Source: Aurifilum marmelostoma | Taxonomy: Eukaryota > Ascomycota > Sordariomycetes > Diaporthales > Cryphonectriaceae | Assembly (NCBI GenBank): GCA_027559495.1 | Contig: JAMXSV010000016.1 | Coordinates: 1,178,001 to 1,242,000 of the forward strand | Reading direction: 5' to 3' | DNA: 64,000 nt | Shown here: one piece after another, positions 1-10,834 of the stretch | How the letters are laid out: every line of letters starts with the position of its first letter | Numbering within the stretch: the first letter of the stretch is position 1 | The notes under the pieces: model-generated | Seen by the model: the letters and a program-made list of their open reading frames with translations, nothing else | Database searches by the model: none | What the model was told of the DNA's origin: nothing | Position numbers and translations under genes: made by a program

Positions 1-1518
1 ACGGGACCCCCCCCCCCCATGCAGTCCCATGTGCTGGTACGGGGTACAGGGCAGTGCGCGTATTCGAGACCAGAATGTCAGACGTGGCTGCATTATTCAA
101 CCCAGTCTCCTGTACACTATAACCCCTGCGACCTTTTTGTGGTGCTCCATAGTGGTGGTGGTGGTCATGGCATCACAGGCATAGCTTATGGTTCCATGTC
201 CTGAAGAGTCATCGGCGGCTGATGTGAGTCGTTGTTCGGGAGGCGAGCTGACGGACAGGGTGGGCGCCGTTTCACGCTGGTTGGATGTTCTCGGATGGGC
301 TAATGAAGATGAGGAATTGACCACTTCCCATATGAGACGGCAGGACCACAGGAGGGAACACGCCATCTGGCAAGCTGGAGGGTTGCAATGCAGTGACTGT
401 GGTGGGTGCTGCTTGATTCACAGCCACCACTGAAAGTTTGAAGCGGCCATCACTGCAAGCTATGGTACCTCCCCTCGGTACCACAGCGCCTATTGCTGCT
501 CTTTTTGGTGACTGCCCATTCGTTCAAGCTTGTGAAAGTATCTTCTTACGCCCTCAGGTATGGCAACCTCCGCAAGTAAAGGATGGAGAGATACCTGTAC
601 ATAGTAGTCTCGCTTAGCAGGGATATGCTAGCTATCTTTGCCGCATCGCAGTGCGGGTGCTGGGCCAAGTTGACCAATCACTGCAGCCAATCTTTCTTTT
701 AGTGCCCTAAAATGACCCACCAAGAATGAAAAAGTTCTCCACGGGTCCAGATGTCGTACCTGCCTGCTGCTAACGGGCCCGCTGTAAACACATCCTGGTA
801 CAGTCCGGGTGCTTGATTGAGGAGTGAAGGGACGGAAGTAGGAAAAGAGAAAAAAAAAAAAAAAAAAAAAAAGGAAAAAAAAGTTGTCTACAGTTCGCCA
901 GCATACTTAGTACCCCTCCCCTGCCTCTGACCTCTCCCTCTCCTCCCCCCCCCTCCTACCCTTTCACTTGTTCCTGATCATCAGATCAACCATCTGCAAG
1001 ACAACGAAGTCGCCCTATCAACAATATACAAAATAGCAACAGAACTGCATCCAACTTCGTCGAGCCTACCTTTTTGTCAAGATGTTTTCGGTTGTCGCTG
1101 AGCTGTAAATACCCACTACGGGGCCCTCGGTCGAGTGCCTCACTCGACTGCTGGGTCTCGTAGTCACGCAGCATCATCGAGTATACCGACTCTTCGACGA
1201 AGTTTTCCAGACCATTTCCGCACGTCCTGAGCCTAGTCTCATCTCCAGGGCGACTTGACAGCTAGAAAGGCCTGTCTCTTGAAAGTCAACAGCAAACGAC
1301 ACCACTATACATACTTCTGTCCCACGCTGGGCTTCGACAATCGGTTCAGCACTTTCTGCATACAGACATCTCCCGTCCTCTCCCCCCTCATATTCTCAGA
1401 ACACCCTTCTTTGATCTCGACCGACCTCTCCCAGTCTCAATCAACACTCTGACCACCACCAAAGTCGATATTTTCTTCTTCTTTTTGCTTGCGGTTCCCA
1501 TATCTTCAGTCTTTCGAG
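1..1518. other. Upstream intergenic region, no gene seen
   Basis: No convincing coding exon is visible on either strand. The region opens with a 12-C run (7-18) and holds a 23-A tract at 850-872. Pyrimidine-rich stretches (about 900-965 and 1370-1490) lie ahead of the gene starting at 1519 and look like the CT-rich promoter/5' leader common in filamentous fungi. Confidence 0.6.
850..872. repeat. Poly-A tract (23 A)
   Basis: Uninterrupted A homopolymer, followed after GG by a further short A run. It lies about 650 bp upstream of the first gene. There are no target-site duplications or an adjacent retroelement body, so it is probably a simple repeat. Confidence 0.9.
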
Positions 1519-3575
1519 ATGCCCAAGATCAAGATCAAACGGGCAGCCAAGGGCGGAAAGGCCGTCAAGGGCGTCAACAAGCGTCCGCAGAAGATACCTA
1601 CCAAGCCCGTGCCCCAAGCGCGCCGCGACTCGTCCTCCTCTCTGTCCTCCCCAGCCGACCTCTCTGACGAGGACGGCTACTCCGCTGTTGACGATGTCAG
1701 TGATTCGGACGACGACGACGAGGAACATGTCTTTGCGGCCGAGGAGGAGCATATCATCTCCAATGGATGGCATCAAGGCCGAGATGCCTTTGCCAGCTCC
1801 CCTCGGCCGGGTTTCATGGGCGTTTTCGAGTATCAAGATGACGATGCTGCTGATGCGGACAACGACCAGTCCGACGATGACGACACCAGCGCCTCGCAGC
1901 AGGGTATGCAGAGTTTTTCCAGCGATATTGATTTCGACGAGGCTGCGGACGAGAGCAGCAATGACAGCGAAAGCTGGAATGGCTTCTCTATGGAAGACGA
2001 GCCCGCTGTTCCGGTAGAGACCCCCTCAGCAGCGAACATGGGGTCCCCAGCAGAGCGTCATGTTCGCTTCACAGGTGTGCCTGATTCGGAGTCGGAGTCT
2101 GACGAGACCGATCACGACGATTTTTTCCCCGACATCTTTGTTTCTCAGCAGTCTCTTGACCCCTGCTTCCGCCGTGAGATCGAGCAGGACGACGACGATG
2201 ACGATAATTCATCCGTCTCTCTGAGCTTCTGGGACCATACAGAGGCGGCTGAAGTTGAAGAGCTATCAGACCGCGAGCGCGACCTTAGCGAGGTCCCTGA
2301 CTTCCCGCTCGACCATCGCGAATTCGGTGGAGGCGATCTCATGGGGTTCAGGGACTCGCAGGAGCCGCGCACGCCAGTTCCGGAACGGGACGAGGCATGG
2401 GAACAGAACCGCAGCCACGCTGGTCAGCCCAACGCTGCTAATAGTGGCGCTGCTGAGCCCATCGTTGTCGATTCGGATGATGAGGAAGGGTCTGACGGTT
2501 ATGACTGTGAGTCGATGGAGAACTGATGCTGTGGCTGTGTGTGGTGTGCAGCAAGCTAACCTGAGAGCCGGCAGCTGACGGTGACACTACCGACGACGAC
2601 AAACCTACACTTATCTCTCGCAGAAATGTGACTCCTGTTGAACAACAAGGTGCTACACCGGGACAAGGGTCTGATACGGAAGCCGGCGATGGCAACAAGA
2701 CGGCCGAGGCCAGGTCGCGCGCTGGCCGATTCCCTTTCCGTCCCACCAAGAAACCGATCTGCGTACTGAACCCGCACACCAGAAAAATGATGATCTTCAC
2801 GCCTCGGAGAAAGCGTCTTATTGACGAGGTCCCAGCCGACTATTTCTCGTTGCAAAAGATGGCACCCGTCGGCTCATCCCCAGTACACCCTGCCGTGAAT
2901 ACAGACCTACCGCTCGAGATGATGGGTCTGTGGCAAGGGGGAGGTTCTCTGGGGTCTTTTGCGACGGGTCAGATGATGAAACCCACGGATCCCTTCTGGT
3001 CTCTCCCCCTAGGTATCGGGAACGCCCCTAGTGAGGATTCCTACCTGGGCGACGGAGAGGAAGACCCTGAAGAGAAGAATCTGGACATTGACGATTTCAT
3101 CATCTTTGACGGCAATTCTGAAGCCGAGGATGGGGAAGGCGACAATGGAGATCGGAACAACACAGACGGTGTCGAGACGCCATCACGTCGCTCCTCTACG
3201 GCTGCGAGCTCCGACGGTAGGATCTTCACTGGCGCCAGCGGCGACCTTCTCGATCATTTGACCAACACACGCTCAGTCGGCGCCTTTCGCATTAACCAGA
3301 TGCAGCGAAAGCTCATCCTGAATGGCGAGGCAACCGAGGATTCCATTGACTTTTCGAACTCGTACACGATTGGCGCCCTGCGCGGTCTCAAGCATGGGTC
3401 GCTCAGCGTGGCGAATACGCCCCTGACCCCAGAACGCCGTCACAAGAAGATGTCCGCCAAGAGCCCGCTGGAGGCCATGGCCATGAAGCGCAAGGCTTCA
3501 AGCATGAGGGTCGAGCCCTCGCTCTCGCACAAAAGGCAGAGAAGCATCTCTGATGTCAGGAGAATGCAGATCTGA
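1519..3575 (+). CDS. Conserved acidic fungal protein of unknown function
   Basis: Two exons, 1519-2506 and 2575-3575, joined across a 68-nt intron (GTGAGT donor, GGCAG acceptor); product 662 aa. The ATG at 1519 is the first in frame and begins a very basic leader (MPKIKIKR...). The N-terminal half is low complexity with repeated Asp/Glu/Ser tracts (for example around residues 50-75 and 215-230), typical of disordered nuclear proteins. The second exon holds better-ordered motifs: a PFRPTKKPICVLNP block followed by a basic RKRLIDEVP segment, and near the C terminus GAFRINQMQRKLILNGE and SYTIGALRGLKHG, then a Lys/Arg-rich tail that could act as a nuclear localisation signal. I recognise no catalytic domain and assign no function. 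Nuclear location is an inference from composition only. Confidence 0.82.
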
Positions 3576-4529
3576 GAGCGGAGCTGCTGTTTCCCTTGCC
3601 TGACATGTCACCTCAACTCATCATACCCAAATACGCTTATGGACGGCATAACATGCCAACGGTCCTTGCTCCGACAAAGCCTGCCCGGACCGTGCTGTTA
3701 TCCCTGGCCTGCTCTCTAAACTTTTGTTTTTCGTGTGTACAATACAAATCCTACCACTATCACAACAATACACTGTTCTTTTGTCCATGTATCGTCTCCA
3801 ATATGCCCATGATAAATCAGCTTATTCTTTTACCATTATTTCCTACAATGTCAATTTACATTTTGACACAACCGTGTGCATCCCAAGACCACTGCACTTC
3901 AAGATACATGTCCTCCACTATTCTGTGTGGATGTCAATGCTCATATAACCCGCAATCTTCGAATCGGAATGGCGTGCAAATATTCAAAGAGGCTTAGACA
4001 AAAAGACGTTGATGGCACCCTGGTTCTCAAGAAAGTGTCAGTTGATAACCATCATAAAGGCTCTCTTATTTGATTTGTCTTAACAGGTCTGGGAGCTTGC
4101 AGAAGAGAGTAAAAAGCGGAGTGGGAAAATACTTTCATGGATGATACAGAAAAGCTTTTAGTTGATGATTTTGTGTTCAATATGACAACGCTCGTCAATT
4201 ATCTCTCATCACTACTTTCCAAGTCCAGACAAGAAGCTTGACTGATGTTGGGGCATCAAGTGAGGCATGTGAGGATGTTGATTGATTGCATTTCATCAAA
4301 AGTCGCGGTTTAGGCAGGACAACACCACTACCACTCTGTGTACCAAATCAAGAGACTCTCCTCTCCCAATGGTTCCAGGACAGACAGCAGGACTATCGCA
4401 TCCATCCACTCTTTATGCCAGTTCCGTGGTGTCTTATTGCCAACCCTGCCTTCCTTCCCCCTTCGTGGTCAGTCACGACCGTTTCCAGGTCATTCACAGA
4501 CAAGCAGCCCTCTTGAGCTCGCGCCCTCG
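3576..4529. other. Intergenic region, convergent 3' ends
   Basis: Lies between the 3' ends of two convergent genes. It is AT-richer than the coding DNA (notably 3720-4290), with only short open frames lacking codon bias. Presumably 3' UTRs. No other feature seen. Confidence 0.6.
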
Positions 4530-5757
4530 TCAGTGGTGCTGTCGGTGGTCATGACGTCCACGTCCGCGCCGCTTGCGCGCACACTTGTGAGTCTGGCCAC
4601 CTCCACCACCCGTCGTCGTGTTGACGCCAGCTCCACCACCATAGGCGTACTGTTTGCCCAGGACAGACAGCGCAGGGCCACCGTTGGCCAGCAGCGACTC
4701 GTCGCCGTCTGCGGAGCCGAAATAGGCGTAGCGCTCGACACAGGGCTCGCTGTCTAGGAAGGCGGTGGCTTGCTGGAGGAAGGCGTTTTGCTGGTCTGTG
4801 GTGAGGGTTGCAGCGTCCTGGGGGCCGAACTGCGTAGAGAGAGGGGTTGTGCGAGTCAGTAGTACGCTTAAAAGAAAGTAATAAGATGATATTTTTGATT
4901 ATGAGGAGAAAAGATTTGTGGAGAGAAAAGAGGCAAAGATAGGCAGAGGAACGACCAGGGACGAGGCACCTCGAAGGGTCTTCTTACCTCGGTGACCCAG
5001 ACGGGGCGACGTCCAGGCAGGCCGCAGATCTTGTCGACCCAGGTCTCGAGGTCCGAGGTCAGGTTCCAGGGGTTGTACCAGTGGACGGGCAGGAAGTCGA
5101 TGGTGCACGCGGAGCAGTTTCCCAGGAACTGGTTGATCCAATCCCAGCCGTCGTTGGACACGGCGGGTCCGCCCAGCTTGGCCTGGCCGGCAAAGGGCTG
5201 CAGGTACTCGAGGTACAGGGCGGCGGCGTCGGCGGGGGCGAGGTTGGCCTGGGCGGCGAGCTCGGGCTCGTTGAAGGCGAGGAGGTGGGTCGAGCCGTTG
5301 GCCAGCCAGGCCTGCGCGTCGCTCATCCAGGTGGTGTTGGCGCCGGGGTAGTTGCTCCAGAGCATCGGGACGTACTCGATGGAGGACTGCTTGTGGGCGG
5401 TGCTGGAGCCCCAGTTGTACTGCCAGGTGATCTGGCTGCCCACGTTGCCAAACTCCTGTCTCGATTGGGGCGGTCAGTTTGATGGCGCAGGAAGAAAGGC
5501 AAGGAAGGAGCAGGGAATTAGGGAAAACGGGATGCTGTTATGGGAAAACGTACCTCGAGGGGAATGTTCTCATTGTAGCCGATGCCGCGCTTGGAGGAAG
5601 GGGAGATGGCGAGGACATCAGTCAACAGCAGAACGCTGAGCAGGCAGAGGCCCAAGAAGATCCTAGTGAGCCCCATCATCAGCATGCTATAAGAGAAATC
5701 GGCTATAAGAGTGTTCTCTGTGAGGAAGGGAATCACGTACTTCTTGAAGAACGCCAT
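4530..5757 (-). CDS. Secreted glycoside hydrolase, GH128 (Asl1-like)
   Basis: Exons (minus strand) 5757-5554, 5455-4988, 4829-4530; 323 aa as drawn. A hydrophobic signal segment (TRIFLGLCLLSVLLLTDVLA) precedes a Lys-Arg pair and the mature start RGIGYNEN. Family motifs of GH128 beta-1,3-glucanases are clear: ITWQYNW, FNEPEL (acid/base Glu), FLPVHWYNPW, and WVTE joined to FG exactly across intron 2 (nucleophile Glu in TEFG), then the conserved C-terminal VERYAYFG. It is expected to be extracellular or wall-bound and to act on beta-1,3-glucan. The first exon may hide a further 54-nt in-frame intron (5687-5740, GTACGT...TTATAG), which would give MAFFKN joined to MLMMGLTR and a better signal peptide (305 aa). 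After the catalytic domain comes a Gly/Thr stretch and an unusual Arg/His-rich tail. Family assignment is firm; the N terminus is not. Confidence 0.88.
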
Positions 5758-7632
5758 AATGACTTGTCACGGTGGTGTTGCTTGCTGCTCATCAATAGTC
5801 AGTTGGTCTGAAGCGATCTGACGATGCGTGACAAGATGTGGGATTTGCTGTTGGTTAGTGGTGGTGGTTGGTTGCTATGGGGAATTCAACGAGACGCGTC
5901 GAGATATTGGGTGCTTACCTACTTGTGATCGAAGGAAGCGTTACTTGGGATGAGATTGCCTTCACTCAGCTACAGCTGCAGGCCAGAAATATCTGTGGAA
6001 CTGCTGGATGAAGCCAGACTAGGGCACTGAAGATGCTTCAGTGCAATAGTTGACAGGTAGGTGGTGTCAATATAGGCAGGGCAAGTTTCTCTTTCAGCAG
6101 AGAGTGACCTTGGTGTTGGAGTTCTGGCAGGGAAGCCAGCTTCAGATCGAAACAACGCCTCGTAGGATGTACTGCAGTATACCTTTTACTGGCATCGTAC
6201 AGCTAGATCTCCTTCCACTGACTGGGGCTAATTACATGGAAGGATAGTTGGCTGCTGGGCAGAACCAGCTGCCTCTACCACTTTCCATCTTGTAGTACCC
6301 ATGGAGTGCCTCTGCTAGGACACAACACAATGCTGCCAGACGCGAGATGAATGTCCCAAGACCTGTACACAGGATTACTGCCAAGCATGGCTGCGATGGA
6401 ATGATGTGACATATGAGTGAGCATGCCCTTTTGAACACTGATCATGTACAAGGAAGACTGACTGACACCCGCCATCGCTCAATGTCCACCAGTAGTAGCC
6501 TGTCATAGGAATGTCAACCTAGGGAGATCATCAAGAGAATGTTCAAAACAAACAAGGTATGAACAGGTGCTTGAACAAACCAATGACTATGTGCTGCTGT
6601 CTCTCATAGCATTTGGTGTGCTGAACATGGCTGAGAGTCATTCAAGACATGAGGTGATGCGATTATCCATGGCCTCCTCCTGCAGAATGGATAAGGGATT
6701 TTGAGCTGTGGACGAGGCCCCAGCAGCACACGAAAAGAGGCCATTGCAGCACACATGCAGGCAGTCAGCAAGCCAAGTGAAGAGTCACAGGGTAGGGAGT
6801 ATTCCATCGTGTTCATGACCTCTCAATCAAGCTTCATGCTACCACCAAGCAATACTGGAGCAGGCTCAAAGAAGAGCATGGAAAAAGTAGGCCGGTCAGA
6901 GGGAATGTTAAGTTCGAGGCAGACATACCAAGCAGAAGGAGAGCCCAAAGAGATCAAGATGACTGCACTTGGTGTTGTCTGCCGTCTCGGGCAAGAATCC
7001 GAAACCCTCCAAAAAGATTAATATTCATCCTTGTCTGCTATCCCTGCATTCTGGTTCGCTGATCTGTTCGTGACTCTCTCTGATCTCCAAATGCTCTCTT
7101 TTCGTGGTCCTGAAAAGCTTGTCTTCTCCCGACGGAGCCTCTCATGACCACCATCTCGTCGTCGCCCCAAAAAGATGGTGAGATGGGTGTGTCCCCAAAC
7201 AAAGAGCAAAGTAGCCAGCAAATCCTTCAACAACCCCTCTACCCAGGAAAGAAGTGCAATAACAATGAAAAAGCGGAAGGGGCAAAAGCGTAACAGTCCT
7301 GAGGCAAACTCCATGTCCGGTGCTACTTTTTTTTTGGGTTCGCGTTACCGCCCTTTCCTTTCCATAGCCGTAGTAAGAGAAATCGTACAAAAGACATGAA
7401 CCACACAACGGCAAGCCAGGGATTGTGGGGTGAAAATAACATGGCAGACCGGCAAAAACCAGGTTCCGTCTCTCCTCTCCATCAAGTCAACCAGCCCGAA
7501 TTTCCAGGTTAATATCCCTTGAATTCCATTATCAGAAAGAGCCTTACCATAATAACGAGAGAATTGCAAGGGTGGAGAAGCTCAGGCTACCGCAACGGCT
7601 CAGGGCGATGGAGCATGGCCAGCGTTCCTCCC
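5758..7632. other. Gene-free region (~1.9 kb)
   Basis: Upstream of the GH128 gene (minus strand, start 5757) and downstream of the DEF1-type gene (minus strand, ends 7633). Only short frames without codon bias are present on either strand. It probably holds the GH128 promoter and the DEF1 3' UTR. No repeats of note. Confidence 0.55.
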
Positions 7633-10600
7633 CTAGAAGCCGTTACCGCCGCTGTAGTTGGAGCCCCAACCACCGTGGCGGGACTGCTGCGAACCGTAGT
7701 AGCTGTTGCCGCCACCGAATCCTCCATAGCCAGAGTAGGGGCTGTTCTGGTGGCCCTGTGCGGGGCCGGTGCCCATACCGTAGCCAGTCGTGCCAGACTG
7801 GGAGTGGACCCCGTGACCCTGCAGGTGGCTGGGGTAACCACCGTAACCTCCCATGCCCTGCTGGGCAGACTGAGGAGGGGGCAGGCCTGTCTGGGACGGC
7901 GCGGTGTTGGTGGCCGAGCCAGGCCTACCAGCACTGGCGAGCGAGGGGCTGGGTCCACCAGCAGCCTTTGCGTCGCCGAACGGCTTCAGATCATCGTTGC
8001 CTGAGACGGTGCCGCTGGGCTGTGCAGAGGGGGTACCAAATGACTGGCCTGTCTGCGTTCCGTACGCAGATGTGCCGCGTCCGAAGGCGTCGTGGATGCC
8101 TGCAAAGCCGGCATTACCTGCGAGGCCGGGCTGCTGAGTACCAGACTGGGCAGAGCCCGCGCGTCCGTAATCGCCGAGACCGGATGCAGCACCGCTGTCG
8201 GCGCGGTGCAGAGAGGACTGTGGGTATCCACTCGCGGCGGACGAGCCGTGGTCATAGGGTGTCTGCTGAGACATGCCATAGTGGTGGGGCTGTCCGTAGA
8301 CGACGCCCTTACCGTACGGACCGAAACCACCATAGCCATACTGGTTGTTCATGTAGTTGGCCGAGTAATAACCTCCGTAGTACGGCTGCTGGCCGAAGTA
8401 CTGATTTCCGTGCTGCTGCTGACCAACATGGCCCTGGGGGTGAGTCTGGCCGGCTGGCTGCTGGTTCTGTGCCGCAGGGGGATTGGGGGTAGTATTGCCG
8501 CTGCTCTGGTCCTGCGCCACAGCAGTACCGAACCGGGACTGATTCGCGCTCTGGGGGTATTGGCTCGCCAGGTCGGCCTGAGTGGTACCGTAACCGCCCA
8601 AGCCAGCCCGAGATGCCAGGCCACTCTCCTGCTGGCCGGGTGCCGTCTGCTGGCCCTGCTGCTGGCCCTGCTGCTGTCCATAACCCTGTCCGTAGAAAGC
8701 GTTGTAAGGTGGGCGGCTGTGCTGGTCGGCCGTGTAGTAGGAAGAGTACTGGTCGGCTGCGGAGCTGTAGGCGCCGCCAGGCTGCTGGCCCTGGGCTTGA
8801 GACTGCGTCTGTTGCTGGCCGGGGAAGCTATCGAAGTGCGACTGGGCGGCCGAGGGCTGAGTTGCCTGGTTGTAAGAGTCGAAAGGCTTCGGGGGGAAAG
8901 CAGGCTGCTCGTGGCTCGTTGCCTGGCCGAAGCGGCCGAACTGCTGGGCAGCTGGCTGCGTGGGAGGCTGCGGTGCTACGGCTGTTACAAAGGACGATGT
9001 CAGCATGTTGATGGACGGATCGAAGAAGATGGGAGATGGCCGACTACCTTGAGCAGGAGCCTGCTGGGCGGCAGGGCCGGTGGGGGGAGCCGGGGCTGCT
9101 TGATTGGAGTTAGCATCGTGTGGCGGCAGGTGGCCCACAGGAGCATGTGCGCCACCCTCGGGAAAGACAGGAGGGGATGCAATACCGGCAGAGCTCGGGC
9201 CAGTAGGCAGGGACGAGACTGGCTTCTGGGCAGAGTACGCGTCGGGGCCTACACCTGGGGGTGCAGGAGGCAGGGAGGCGCGGGGTTGGGCGACGGGGGA
9301 GTCAGCAGGAGGCTGAGCGCGGGTCTCGGGCTCCTCGCGATCGCCATCGATGTCCTCCTCGTTTCCATTGAGGTTGAAAGCACCAAACTGGAGGGTGGTG
9401 CGCTCTAACTGCTGGTTCGCAGCGACAGGCATGCGGACGGCCTCCTGCTGGTCCAGGAAGCGTCGCTGGTGGCTCGGCGTACGCGGCACAGCAGCACGCT
9501 CCGTGGCCTTGATGGCGGAGGCAGCGAAGCCGCTGGCGGGGGCCTTGTGAGACTGGTGATGGGCCTGCGAGGCGGAGAGAGGAGTGGCAGTGGCGCTGAC
9601 GGCGGTGGCACGTGGGTCCCACGAGTCTGCAGCCTCGCTGTGGACGGTGTCCGTCTGGGGCGGGTGCGATTCGTCAACAACCTGCTCGAGGTTCGTCTCA
9701 GTCAACTGGTCCTTGGAGGCTGGCAGGGCAACTTCTGGCACGACTACCGTGGTGTGTTCTGCTGGCGCCTGGTCCTCGTGTGGCTCGGCGGACAGCTCAG
9801 CAATCGGCTCGGGCTCAGGCTCCGGGGCAGAGGCTGAGACTGGATCTGGGGCTGGAGCAGATGGCTCGGCAGCAGCGGGGAGAGGCTCGAGGACAGGCTC
9901 GGGCTTGGGCGCAGCAACTTCCTTGGGAGGCTGCGGGGCGGGCTTGGGAGCGGTCGACTGACGGAGCATGCTGGCCCACGTCTTTGCGGTTCCCTGGGGG
10001 ATGACACCGGACTTTGTAGGATCAGCAGCCTTCGCAGGGGCGACAGGAGCAGGGTCAGACGCGGCGGGGGTCGTCTCCCACGAGGTGGCGGCCGCAGCCT
10101 GGGCCCAGCCACCGTCGTCGTTGCTCTTGGGCGTGTCCCAGGCCGAAGACTCGTCGGTAGGTACAGACAAGGGCTGATTCTCCTTGACACGGGCGCCATT
10201 GGCAGCAGGGTTCACGGATCGTCCTCGGGCAGCACCGCGACCGCCGCGTTCGGTAGCGCGACCACGGCCACGGCCGCCATCAGCACGACCGCCTCGAGCA
10301 GCTCTGGCGTTGGACGCAGCAGGGACATCGGCGCCGGTAGTAGTAGTGAACGTGTCTTTGGCCTTGGACTTGGTGCGATCCTTCTTCTGGTTAGAAACCT
10401 CGCCCCATTGTGAAATGTTACCTAGCGATGACGAAACGGAGAGGTTAGCTCTGCGAAAAACCTCATGACGACGGAGAACGACGTTTTGGGCAGGATAAAA
10501 GCAGGCAGGTAGGGTCTAGCTCACCCTCAGCAATGCGCTCAATGGTCATTGTCACATCACCATCAGTCTCCTTCAGAGCATAGAGGATGTCAACCTCTGA

Positions 10601-10834
10601 CCAGGTGGGGAAAAGCTCCTTGATGAGGGGGAGCTGGGAGCCGTGTGCCTTGTTCAGGTCTGCAATCTCTCCCTGGTCCTCCAGGGTGGGCAGGGAGGTA
10701 GACTCAGAGTCACCATTAGTTGCAAGACCAGATCGCGTGCTGCGACCACCACGGCTGGAGAAACCACCTCTTCCACCACGAGCTGAGGAGCCCCTGCCAC
10801 GTGAGGCAGCTGGCCTCGCCTGTACGTCAGACAT
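7633..10834 (-). CDS. DEF1: DEF1-type CUE-domain protein (RNA polymerase II degradation factor)
   Basis: Exons 10834-10525 and 10421-7633, the latter probably interrupted by a 66-nt in-frame intron at 8982-9047, giving about 1010 aa. Residues about 1-45 are Arg/Gly/Ser-rich. A CUE domain follows (about 50-95: PLIKELFPTWSEVDILYAL ... ERIAEG), then GNISQWGEV immediately after intron 1 and an RGG-rich stretch. The rest is disordered: Ala/Pro/Glu-rich, then Gln/Gly/Tyr-rich with many QQ and YGG repeats. This is the layout of yeast Def1, which recruits ubiquitin ligase to stalled RNA polymerase II after proteolytic processing of its Q-rich tail. The CUE domain is expected to bind ubiquitin or the Elongin ligase. 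The long open frame on the opposite strand (8092-9408) is a composition artefact. Identity rests on the CUE-RGG-Q-rich architecture, not an alignment. Confidence 0.87.

Noticed and set aside
8092..9408. 438-codon open frame on the plus strand, Leu/Gly/Arg-rich
   Set aside because: Antisense of the Gln/Pro/Ala-rich repeats of the DEF1-type gene. The composition is explained by that coding sequence.
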